The notes under the pieces: model-generated
What the model was told of the DNA's origin: nothing
What the model saw: the letters and a program-made list of their open reading frames with translations, nothing else
Databases searched by the model: none
Position numbers and translations under genes: made by a program
NCBI GenBank assembly: GCA_963667715.1
Contig: OY763926.1
Span: forward strand, 1,240,001-1,304,000
Direction: 5' to 3'
Length of the DNA: 64,000 nt
Origin: JAFGDI01 sp963667715
GTDB lineage: Bacteria > Planctomycetota > Phycisphaerae > Sedimentisphaerales > SM23-30
Part shown: positions 54,748 to 62,991 of the stretch, in pieces
Numbering within the stretch: position 1 is the first letter of the stretch
Layout of the letters: every line of letters begins with the position of its first letter

Positions 54748-55794
54748 ATGGTAAATCTGAACGATATTTTTTCAGGCCGATATTGCGGGCAGCCGTATAT
54801 TATCGCGGAAGCGGGTGTAAATCATAATGGTTCTCTGAAGATGGCTTTTGAACTTATCGATCGTGCCGCCGAGGCAGGTGCCGATTGTGTAAAGTTTCAG
54901 GCCTTTACTGCCGGGGAGCTGGTAACTCGAGATGCTCAGAAAGCATCGTATCAGCATGATCCATCTCAGCCTCAGCAAAGCCAGTTAGAGATGTTGGAGA
55001 AGCTTGAGCTTAACTCAGACGATTTTGCCCTCTTATCTGAGTATTGCCAAAAGCGTGATATTGATTTTATGGTAACACCGTTCTCTATGGATTGGGCCCA
55101 AAAACTGCTGGATTATGGTGTTAAATGCTTCAAGGTCAGTTCCGGCCATTTGACAGCACTTGACTTTCTGCGTGATTTGAGCAGCTTGCAGCTGCCGATC
55201 ATTCTTTCTACCGGTATGAGTACGATGGATGAGGTGGCTGCTGCTATTGACTCGATCGTAAGTCTGGGGCGGAAGATAGCGATCCTACATTGTGTAAGCC
55301 TGTATCCGACTCCGCTGGAAAAGGTGAACTTAAGAGCGATTTCAACATTGCGAAAAGAGTTTCATCTGCCGGTTGGCTTCTCTGATCATACCGTTGAGAC
55401 AATAACCGGAGCCTTTGCATGTGCCGCCGGTGCGGTTATCCTGGAGAAGCATATGACTTTGGATAAGTCCTTGCCGGGGCCGGATCATGCCGCTTCCTTA
55501 TCGCCTGATGAATTTTCTGATTATGTCAGACAGGTTCGTTCGGTAAGTGTAATTATGGGTGACGGCATAAAACAGCCGGATAAGGAAGAATATGAGATTC
55601 GCAATGTAGCCAGACTGTCTTTGTCGTCGGCTTGTGATATTATGCCAGGTACGGTCATCACCGATCGTATGCTTATGGCCAAGCGGCCGGGGACCGGTAT
55701 CTCGCCGGCAGATAAACACAAAATACTCGGCCAAAAAGCCAAACGCCATATTGAGAAAGGTGAACTCATCTCAATTTCAGATATCCAGATGTGA
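54748..55794 (+). CDS. NeuB/SpsE-type sialic-acid synthase
   Basis: A 348-residue aldolase that condenses phosphoenolpyruvate with a hexosamine to make a nonulosonic acid. The TIM-barrel part has 'YIIAEAGVNHNGSLKMAFEL', 'CVKFQAFTAGEL', 'VSSGHLTALDFLRDL', 'LHCVSLYPTP' and 'PVGFSDHT', and the metal-site 'EKHMTLD' with 'GPDHAASL'. A SAF antifreeze-like domain follows from about 285 ('DIMPGTVITDRMLMAKRPGT'). NeuB, LegI and PseI cannot be told apart with certainty. No NeuC or CMP-synthetase gene is nearby, so this is an orphan. GGGGGTTAGGG precedes the ATG. Confidence 0.9.
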   Translation: MVNLNDIFSGRYCGQPYIIAEAGVNHNGSLKMAFELIDRAAEAGADCVKFQAFTAGELVTRDAQKASYQHDPSQPQQSQLEMLEKLELNSDDFALLSEYCQKRDIDFMVTPFSMDWAQKLLDYGVKCFKVSSGHLTALDFLRDLSSLQLPIILSTGMSTMDEVAAAIDSIVSLGRKIAILHCVSLYPTPLEKVNLRAISTLRKEFHLPVGFSDHTVETITGAFACAAGAVILEKHMTLDKSLPGPDHAASLSPDEFSDYVRQVRSVSVIMGDGIKQPDKEEYEIRNVARLSLSSACDIMPGTVITDRMLMAKRPGTGISPADKHKILGQKAKRHIEKGELISISDIQM

Positions 55795-55900
55795 TGAGAT
55801 ATATTTTATTGTTTCATTTATAGTATCTATTCTGTTTTTTTAATACAAATTGCCCTAAACAGCCGATTCAGATAATTGAGCTGCCAGATTATTTCTGGTA

Positions 55901-58900
55901 GTGCCATTTGGAAAGGATAGTGTCTTATCAGTCGATAACGGCTGTAAAATGTTCAGAGGTGTATTTGTGACCAGCTCGGCCAAAAGTGTGACAAGAATAG
56001 AGTTTTCGCCTGCATCGAATAAGAATATGGTGCAATATTCGGTCCTGCGTATAAGGGTGGATGTTTCCACCTCGCAGACGCTAAGCAGGTCGGACTATAA
56101 TGTGGTGATAAGAACAAATCTGAATCAGGCAGGTCCTATAAGAAAGCAGTTTATAGACCTGATAGAGAAGGGGCGTTCAACATCAACTGACTATTATGAT
56201 ATCATTGCCCGCTATGACAGTGCTGAAAACTGTTATTTCTGTGATGTGCTGCTTAGTGAGGTTGGTTTTTTCCAGTTTAAGGTTCGGGTAGAGTCATCAG
56301 ATAAGCAGAATCCGTGGGTTGCCTGGTCTGATGGGCCGAATGTTGGTGTTAGTGTTACTCCGCTTTCTTACGCCAAGGACAATACGATCTACTGTGCATT
56401 TCTCAGGAATTTTGGTGTTGATAAAGATCAGCCGCTGCTGAAAAATGAAACTTTTGAGAAGCTGATCGAGGAGATCGAATCGACAGGGGCCTATGTAATT
56501 GGTTCCGGCGGTAATTTTGAGTTGTTTAAAAAGGAGCTTCCGTTCATTATCGGTAAGCTCGGAATGAAGATCATTCACTTTCTGCCGATAAATCCGGTGC
56601 CGCACAGCTATGGCCGTATGGGCTACTACGGCAGTCCATATGCAACAACGGACTATTTTGGGATCGATCATACTTATGGGACTTTTAGCCGCTATAAGAC
56701 TATTGAGGATCAGTTCATTGACCTCACCAGTACGATCCACGGCATGGGTGCCAAGGTTTTTCTTGATATGGTGATCAATCATACCGGCTGGGCGAGCAGT
56801 TTGTTGTTCACACATCGTAAGTGGTTCAAGACCGAGCCGGACCAGAAGCTGATGTCACCGGGAGCCTGGGGGGTTATCTGGGGTGACCTGGTAGAGCTGG
56901 ATTACAATTATAAAGATCTGTGGCAGTATATTGCAAAAGTATTTCTTGCCTGGTGCGAACGCGGGGTTGACGGTTTCAGGCTCGATGCCGGTTATATGAT
57001 ACCGGTTGAGGTCTGGCAGTATGTAATAAGTAAGGTAAGGGAAGTGTTTCCTGATACTATGTTTCTGCTGGAAGGGCTTGGCGGCCCGCTTGAAACTACT
57101 GAGAAGCTGCTTACCGAGGGTATGAATAACTGGGCGTATTCTGAGTTGTTCCAGAATTATTCCAAAGGGCAGATAGACTGGTATATGGGCTATGCAAATC
57201 GAGTATCAGCGGAGAAGGGTGTGCTGGTAAATTATGCTGAGACCCATGATAATGACCGTCTGGCTAAAAAGGGTAAAGAATATACCCTCATGAGGTTGTG
57301 TCTGTGTGCCTTTACCGCACCGGCCGGAGCGTGGGGCTTTGCCAATGGTGTAGAATGGCTGGCAACAGAAAAGATAGATGTTCACCGTAATACCGGGTTG
57401 AACTGGGGGGCAGAAGATAATCTGGTCGAGGAGATCGCCCGGATAAATACGATATTGAAGGATAATCCTGCTTTTTGGCAAGCTGGTAATCTTACTATGT
57501 TTGATGTCGGTAATGAGCAGGTATACGCTTTTTCTCGTTATGATCAGGTTAGTGGTAATAGTATTGTATGTTTTATCAATCTGGATGCCGAGAACCATCA
57601 GCATTTCAGCTGGTATCTGGCTTCCTGTCATATTGGAGCTGGTCGGCGATTTAGCGATATATTTATGGGTAGTAGTACTATTTCTGAATCTGGAAGACAC
57701 GATCTGGTGTTGAAGCCCGGTGAGTGTATGCTATTTAGAAATGAACCTGTAGAGGGGGCGTATCAGCTGGCTATTCCAGCTATACATAAAACTGATATAG
57801 GCATGACTCAGCTGATCTATAGTGTTTTATTGAATAAGTTCCAGCCAGAAGAAGTGGGGCGGATCGATCAGGAAGCGTTGCTTAACAGTGTTAAGGATAT
57901 CCGCAGGTTTATTGCTCTGGTTCAGATATCCAGTATTAAGTATCTTGAGAGCTGTGATATTGTTGACGCTATGGATAAGGTGACTCAAGAGCAGATCGAT
58001 GAATATTCTGCTGTTTGGAATTTCCGCAAGTGTAATAAAGTGTTTATGATCGCTGGTGATAAATGGCTTATCGCTGAAACTTTTATGCCTTGTACTGCCT
58101 ATCTAAGATTGACAGAGGGTGCGGAGTTTGAAAGTCATTCTGAGGATAGCTTTGTTTGTGCTGAGACGGAAAATGTACTTGTTCAAGAGTCTGTCCCGAC
58201 CGGAACATTCCATCATTGGGCTGTATTTCCACCTATGGAAAATAATCAGTATGCTATGCTGAGTTTTAACTGGGTTATTGAACATGATAGAATGATACAG
58301 CGTCAGCGTCAGAGCGAAGAATACCCAGTTCTTTCGGTCCCGGGCAGTAAGAAGAGCTTTGTTGGCAGTAAAGTTTTTCCATTACAAATAGACAAGGAAC
58401 ACCTCAAACCAAACTTCGCTAATGTGAATATGGCGAATATTCATGGGGCGGTGTGTCAGGTACCTGCGATGCCAGGTGTTTTGAATAGTAAATATGATAC
58501 ACTATTAAGTGTTTTACTTGACAAAAACAGTCCAGATCAGCGTTTTTCACTGATAAGGTTTTTGCATGAAACTGTTCAGGTTGGTCAAAAGTATTTTGAT
58601 CTTGATGAAGGGTTTGTCAGTAGTTTTACCCGATATCCGAATCCGACCTGGGTGTTTATTTATGATGATGGTGACTATAATGTAGTTCTTGAACGAAGCC
58701 TTATCATGTCGAGAAATGATGATACTGTTCTGGTCAGATATAAGGTTAAGCAGGCTAATACCAATATTACTGTTGCCGTAAAAGCTGCGATCGAGTTCAG
58801 GAATATTCATGAGCAGTTTGTTTTTGATCAGGATGGAAATGCTGAAGGTTGGCTAAATAACAGTTACAGGATATTTGAGAATATGCCAGGTTTTTACTTT

Positions 58901-60478
58901 AAGCCAACCAAAGATTATGTGTTAAACGTTTTTTCCAGAGATGGCGATTTTATTCATCAGCCGCATAAGATGGTTGGTATACAGTTCCCGCAGGATCAGG
59001 AAAATGGTCTGGCTTCCACTGGAGATGCATTTTTCCCCGGTGTTTTTGAATTGCCGCTGAATAAGGGTGAAAATGCTGTTGTAACAATTTCAACTGAATA
59101 TCTGGAAGCGACCCTTGATAAATCTGTTCATTTGGTTGAAATGGATAATAGTAAGCATTTGAAAGAGCTTATGACAAAAGTACCTGGCCATTCTGCCCAG
59201 AGGGACCCAAGGATAAAGATCCTGGTCGATGCTCTTGACCAGTTTCTGATAAAAGCTGACGGTCGCTGGCTGCTGGCTGCCGGTCGTCCATGGTTAGGCT
59301 GTCGGACAAGAGATTCTCTTCATGCAGTAGGTGGCCTTATAGCTGCCGGACGAGCAGAAGTAGCGAGAGATATAATCCTGAAAGCCGCTGCGACAGAGGA
59401 AAAGGGTATGCTGGCTAACTGGCTCAATAGCGGCATACAGGATCATACTTGTTTAGAGAATTCATTAAGGCTATTCCTTGCGGCTAAAAGCTATGTAAGT
59501 TATACCGGAGATGAAACTTTTTGGGATTGCGGTTTGGACGGCAAGCGTTCGATGCGTGATATCCTTACAAATATATTTAATGTTTTTACTCGGCCAGCTT
59601 CTCCTGGTAGGGTGGGTATAGACTCTGAAACCGGCATGCTCTATAGTCCAGAATGTTTTAGCTGGATGGATACTCGCTATCCGAAAGCCACCAAGAGGAC
59701 AGGCTATCCAGTTGAGATCGAAAGTTTATGGTACAGAGCTCTTGGTGTAGTCGATTGGTTTAATGATAGCTTGACAGATAAGGCAAATGAAATTCAGAGT
59801 TCTATCAAACGCTGGTTTATGGACCTGTTCTGGGATGATACCAATCGTTGTCTGGCTGATGTGGTTGGAGCTCATGGTGAAAGGTGTGGTACACTACTTT
59901 CCGGTGGTCGTATGGTTGATAATTCTGTGCGATTTAACCAGCTTGCTGCGATCAAGGCTAACCTTGTGCCGGAATATGAAAGTCGGCTGATTGTAGAGCG
60001 TATTAATCGTAAACTATTGTTGCCGGGAGCGATACGGTCGTTGAGTGAAGATGTGTTAGAGGTCCCACATACTATAACTGATGATGCAGGTAATATGCTG
60101 GTAGATCCGCGTTTGCCATATCAGGGGTATTATCAGGGCAGTGAACAACAGCGTAGGATAGCGGCCCATAACGGTACTGCCTGGCCGTTTGTATATCCAA
60201 GCTTTATCGAGGTCAGGGCAGCTGTCTATGATTATTCCAAGCTAGCAGTCAGGCAGGCGTTAGCGTATTTTCAGCCTTTGTGGTATGAGATGTATATAGG
60301 TGCTATAGGGTTTATCCCTGAGATGAAAGATGGCCACTTCCCTCATAGGCCACGTGGGTGTTATGCTTATGCGTTAAACTCAGCAGAAGCTATCCGAGTT
60401 TATATGAGGCTTAAGTATGGGTTTAACGTTGAAGAGGGTTATGCCCTTGAAAATAAAGAGGCCGTGCTTAATAAATAG
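55901..60478 (+). CDS. Bifunctional glycogen debranching enzyme
   Basis: A 1525-residue protein with the architecture of eukaryote-type debranching enzymes: an N-terminal sandwich (to about 160), an alpha-amylase-like glucanotransferase, and a C-terminal amylo-alpha-1,6-glucosidase (about 1110-1500). In the first, D362 ('GFRLDAGY'), E391 ('FLLEGLGG') and D450 ('THDND') match the amylase triad. The second contains 'CRTRDSLHAVGGLIAAGR', 'GMLANWLNSG' and 'NNSVRFNQLAAI'-like segments. It trims phosphorylase-limit glycogen. The start is GTG 55901 (weak ribosome-binding site); ATG 55949 is possible. No glycogen phosphorylase lies in the window. Confidence 0.9.
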   Translation: MPFGKDSVLSVDNGCKMFRGVFVTSSAKSVTRIEFSPASNKNMVQYSVLRIRVDVSTSQTLSRSDYNVVIRTNLNQAGPIRKQFIDLIEKGRSTSTDYYDIIARYDSAENCYFCDVLLSEVGFFQFKVRVESSDKQNPWVAWSDGPNVGVSVTPLSYAKDNTIYCAFLRNFGVDKDQPLLKNETFEKLIEEIESTGAYVIGSGGNFELFKKELPFIIGKLGMKIIHFLPINPVPHSYGRMGYYGSPYATTDYFGIDHTYGTFSRYKTIEDQFIDLTSTIHGMGAKVFLDMVINHTGWASSLLFTHRKWFKTEPDQKLMSPGAWGVIWGDLVELDYNYKDLWQYIAKVFLAWCERGVDGFRLDAGYMIPVEVWQYVISKVREVFPDTMFLLEGLGGPLETTEKLLTEGMNNWAYSELFQNYSKGQIDWYMGYANRVSAEKGVLVNYAETHDNDRLAKKGKEYTLMRLCLCAFTAPAGAWGFANGVEWLATEKIDVHRNTGLNWGAEDNLVEEIARINTILKDNPAFWQAGNLTMFDVGNEQVYAFSRYDQVSGNSIVCFINLDAENHQHFSWYLASCHIGAGRRFSDIFMGSSTISESGRHDLVLKPGECMLFRNEPVEGAYQLAIPAIHKTDIGMTQLIYSVLLNKFQPEEVGRIDQEALLNSVKDIRRFIALVQISSIKYLESCDIVDAMDKVTQEQIDEYSAVWNFRKCNKVFMIAGDKWLIAETFMPCTAYLRLTEGAEFESHSEDSFVCAETENVLVQESVPTGTFHHWAVFPPMENNQYAMLSFNWVIEHDRMIQRQRQSEEYPVLSVPGSKKSFVGSKVFPLQIDKEHLKPNFANVNMANIHGAVCQVPAMPGVLNSKYDTLLSVLLDKNSPDQRFSLIRFLHETVQVGQKYFDLDEGFVSSFTRYPNPTWVFIYDDGDYNVVLERSLIMSRNDDTVLVRYKVKQANTNITVAVKAAIEFRNIHEQFVFDQDGNAEGWLNNSYRIFENMPGFYFKPTKDYVLNVFSRDGDFIHQPHKMVGIQFPQDQENGLASTGDAFFPGVFELPLNKGENAVVTISTEYLEATLDKSVHLVEMDNSKHLKELMTKVPGHSAQRDPRIKILVDALDQFLIKADGRWLLAAGRPWLGCRTRDSLHAVGGLIAAGRAEVARDIILKAAATEEKGMLANWLNSGIQDHTCLENSLRLFLAAKSYVSYTGDETFWDCGLDGKRSMRDILTNIFNVFTRPASPGRVGIDSETGMLYSPECFSWMDTRYPKATKRTGYPVEIESLWYRALGVVDWFNDSLTDKANEIQSSIKRWFMDLFWDDTNRCLADVVGAHGERCGTLLSGGRMVDNSVRFNQLAAIKANLVPEYESRLIVERINRKLLLPGAIRSLSEDVLEVPHTITDDAGNMLVDPRLPYQGYYQGSEQQRRIAAHNGTAWPFVYPSFIEVRAAVYDYSKLAVRQALAYFQPLWYEMYIGAIGFIPEMKDGHFPHRPRGCYAYALNSAEAIRVYMRLKYGFNVEEGYALENKEAVLNK

Positions 60479-60863
60479 TGATATCCTGTAGTTGTAGTAC
60501 TTGATTTGTTGAAAAACTTTATCTCTTTATTGTAATGCAGGGGTATAGATCCTTTCTTTGTTTGGTAGCACCATTGTCGTTTTTTCCTGTTTTTATGGTT
60601 TGGTATAGCTATGTAATAAGCATAAAGGTCCGATAACAGTTTCTGGTTGTAGTGAAAAGCAATATTTCAGGTATAAAAATAACGATTTTTCCAATTTTTT
60701 TAATAAATAACAAAAGTCTGATTAACTCGCTTATTATTATGGACGAAGATATGCCTGTAAGGAAGAGAATGGAAAAGACACAATAGTTTGTTTGTGGAGA
60801 GAGCTTGATATTGGAACGGAGAAGACTTTCTCCCCTTGTGAAAGAATTATTAAGGGTGTTAAA
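60479..60863. other. AT-rich gap after the debranching enzyme gene
   Basis: No gene or terminator is convincing. The frame of the next gene is open back to a TTG at 60792. Confidence 0.4.
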
Positions 60864-61460
60864 GTGAAGTCAAATACAATGATAGAAAACAAAAAAGATG
60901 TTTTAACGACTGGACAGGTAGCCAAGATTTGCAATGTGGCACCACGGACAGTGTCAAAGTGGTTTGATTCAGGCCAGCTCAAAGGCTATCGAATCCCTGG
61001 CAGTAAGGATCGCAGGATCCCGTTAGAACAATTAATAAGGTTCATGAAGGCTCATGGTATGCCACTTAATGGCCTGGATGCAGGTACTACAAGGGTATTG
61101 CTGGTAGATTCACGTGAGGAAGTCCGTGATGTTATCGCAACAGAGCTCAATAAAGAAGATCGGTTTGATGTTCAGGTTGCAGAGTGCGGCTTCGATGCCG
61201 GCATTATTGCTGAACAGTTCAGGCCGCATATAATCTTCTTCGATCTAATGCTTGACGATATTAACGTAAGTAAAGTATGCAGTATAATCAGATTGAACCC
61301 TGAACTGCAGGGCACCCGCATTGTAGCGATCACTTCAGCCTTGACAGAGGCCGAAGGTCATGCCCTTATGCAGCAGGGTTTTGATGCATATTTAAGTCGC
61401 CCATTCGACCTTATGGGTATGGTTGACTGTATAGAAGATACACTATCTATCATTCATTAA
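60864..61460 (+). CDS. HTH-receiver fusion regulator
   Basis: A 198-residue protein. Residues about 13-62 form an excisionase/MerR-type HTH ('LTTGQVAKICNVAPRTVSKW', 'GYRIPGSKDRRI'), followed by a receiver domain from about 80 ('TRVLLVDSREEVRDVIATEL') with an acceptor Asp in 'HIIFFDLMLDD' and Thr/Ser in 'IVAITSALTE'. Order HTH then REC is the reverse of most response regulators. One residue of the usual acid pair is Ser (VDS), so phosphorylation is uncertain. I chose GTG 60864, with AAGGGTG upstream, over a TTG at 60792. No kinase is adjacent. A terminator follows. Confidence 0.8.
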   Translation: MKSNTMIENKKDVLTTGQVAKICNVAPRTVSKWFDSGQLKGYRIPGSKDRRIPLEQLIRFMKAHGMPLNGLDAGTTRVLLVDSREEVRDVIATELNKEDRFDVQVAECGFDAGIIAEQFRPHIIFFDLMLDDINVSKVCSIIRLNPELQGTRIVAITSALTEAEGHALMQQGFDAYLSRPFDLMGMVDCIEDTLSIIH

Positions 61461-61521
61461 AAAATACGGCTCTATAAAAGTCATGAGATATTTGGCTATA
61501 TAGAGAACCATAAAATAAACA

Positions 61522-61559
61522 GGCCGTCGTAATATATAATTACGATGGCCGTTTTTTTG
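61522..61559 (+). terminator. Intrinsic terminator after the HTH-receiver gene
   Basis: GGCCGTCGTAAT pairs with ATTACGATGGCC, followed by seven T residues. Confidence 0.87.
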
Positions 61560-61562
61560 CGC

Positions 61563-61599
61563 AGAAAAATGGGCAGGATAATCGTATATCCTGCCCATA
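61563..61599 (-). terminator. Terminator for the second PEP-CTERM gene
   Basis: ATGGGCAGGAT (61569-61579) pairs with ATCCTGCCCAT (61588-61598). On the minus strand the stem is followed by TTTTCTG. Confidence 0.7.
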
Positions 61600-61626
61600 A
61601 CGGAAGGCATCTTAAGAAAAAGCTAT

Positions 61627-62520
61627 TTAATGGCTACTGTTCTTTTTTATTCGATTTCTGACAAATGGTATTGCACTTATCAGTAGAAGTGCGGTTGCCG
61701 GTTCTGGCACAGTTGGTGGTACAGAAGCGGTTAGGCCGCCGATGTTAACATCGTTGCCAAACCATAGGCTGCTTGAGGCATATACTACACCTTCAATAGT
61801 ACTTGAATTTGCCACTGAACCGGTTGTGTTTGCAATTAAGCTGGCTGCTATTTCGTTATGCTGGTCAATAGAGAAGCTTCCAGCTGAAACAATGTATGCA
61901 TTACCATTGCCGAAAGTTGTGAGGCTAACAAACTGGCTGGTTGAAAACGACTGAGCAGTATTGATAATAACGTCGCCGTTGCTTGTGTCTGCTATGATCT
62001 TTACATTGCTGTCAAACCATGCGCTACTGAAACTGTAAGTACCACTTGATAGGTATACAGTACTTCCGCCAGCTACTGTTAGCGAATTATAGCTTCCAGA
62101 AGTGAGGTTTACAGTTGAATTGCTTGCGTAGTATAGTCCTTGTGAACCGCTACTCACTGAGGCAGCAGCGATCGAAGGGGCCTGCCAGCTGCTGGAGCTG
62201 ACATCACCGCTTACTGTTGAGCTTGAAGGCATCCAGAAGCTGCTGTTGTAGTTCAAGTCGCCGTCAACGGTCACAAAGCTGCCTGTTGATACGCCGTTAT
62301 TGGTGCTTAGATCACCATCTATATTGGTATAGTCAGCCAGCCAGACATATCCGCCAGCCCCAACATTTCCAACAATAGATACATTGTTGCCAGTCGAAAA
62401 ACTGCCGTTAGTAAGTACGCTGTATCCAGAATTAGAAACATCACTGATGACAGAGCCGAAGCAGATGTTTGCTGTAAGTACGAGTGCGATAGCTATAATT
62501 GTTTGTTTGATTTTCTCCAT
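61627..62520 (-). CDS. Secreted PEP-CTERM sorted beta-helix protein
   Basis: A 297-residue exported protein: signal peptide (to about 22, ICFG) and a C-terminal 'VPEPATALLLISAIPFVRNR' sorting tail ending in Lys/Arg. The mature part is rich in Ser, Asn, Val and Gly, with repeating short strands ('NIDGDLSTNNGVSTGSFVTV', 'DGDLNYNSSFWMPSS'), the look of a right-handed beta-helix of the bactofilin-like or polymer-forming type. An exosortase would process it. No Shine-Dalgarno site precedes the ATG. The upstream region has several repeats likely to be regulator sites. Confidence 0.85.
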   Translation of the reverse strand: MEKIKQTIIAIALVLTANICFGSVISDVSNSGYSVLTNGSFSTGNNVSIVGNVGAGGYVWLADYTNIDGDLSTNNGVSTGSFVTVDGDLNYNSSFWMPSSSTVSGDVSSSSWQAPSIAAASVSSGSQGLYYASNSTVNLTSGSYNSLTVAGGSTVYLSSGTYSFSSAWFDSNVKIIADTSNGDVIINTAQSFSTSQFVSLTTFGNGNAYIVSAGSFSIDQHNEIAASLIANTTGSVANSSTIEGVVYASSSLWFGNDVNIGGLTASVPPTVPEPATALLLISAIPFVRNRIKKNSSH

Positions 62521-62562
62521 GAAGGAAATGTAAGATTTAAATCATACAAAAGTAAAGAAAAG

Positions 62563-62591
62563 TTGAACATTTTTCATGATATGCTGTTCAA
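62563..62591. promoter_or_regulatory. Inverted repeat TTGAACA-N15-TGTTCAA
   Basis: Perfect 7-bp arms (62563-62569 and 62585-62591), 43 bases upstream of the PEP-CTERM gene. It abuts a tandem repeat at 62591. Confidence 0.45.
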
Positions 62592-62612
62592 TGCTACACT
62601 TATGCTACGCTT
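62591..62612. promoter_or_regulatory. 11-bp tandem repeat (ATGCTACACTT / ATGCTACGCTT)
   Basis: Two direct copies at exactly 11 bases (62591-62601, 62602-62612), preceded by a weaker ATGCTGTTCA. One-turn spacing is typical of OmpR/PhoB-family activator sites. Confidence 0.45.
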
Positions 62613-62703
62613 TGTATTGGTTGTAAGAGTTGTAATGGGGTGTTTACGGCGGTGAAATATAGAAATGTTTATGTAATTACAGGAGATAGCGTAAAGTTTT
62701 CTA

Positions 62704-62742
62704 TTAGACTCATTCTGGTTTCTACTTAGACTCAAAATGGTT
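62704..62742. promoter_or_regulatory. 22-base-spaced direct repeat TTAGACTCA-N5-GGTT
   Basis: TTAGACTCATTCTGGTT (62704-62720) and TTAGACTCAAAATGGTT (62726-62742) start 22 bases (two helical turns) apart, about 250 bases upstream of the GH27 start and 200 from the PEP-CTERM gene. Confidence 0.5.
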
Positions 62743-62991
62743 AATGTGTCTTTTTAATTCTATGTTTAAGTATTGTGTGTTATTTATTTTTATTTAATGT
62801 AATATATTGTCTTGTAAAGGCTTGTGTTATTGTTGTTTTAGGATTTTCTGTTTTTCTGAAAGTGGTTTCTCTGGTCTGTTTTTCTTGATTTAGATATTGC
62901 CTCTGATTATAGTATATAGTTATGTTAACAAGTGTTTTGTTTGTAACTCATCATTACTATATGTTTAGTTTACCCTTGAAAGGGGGCAATT

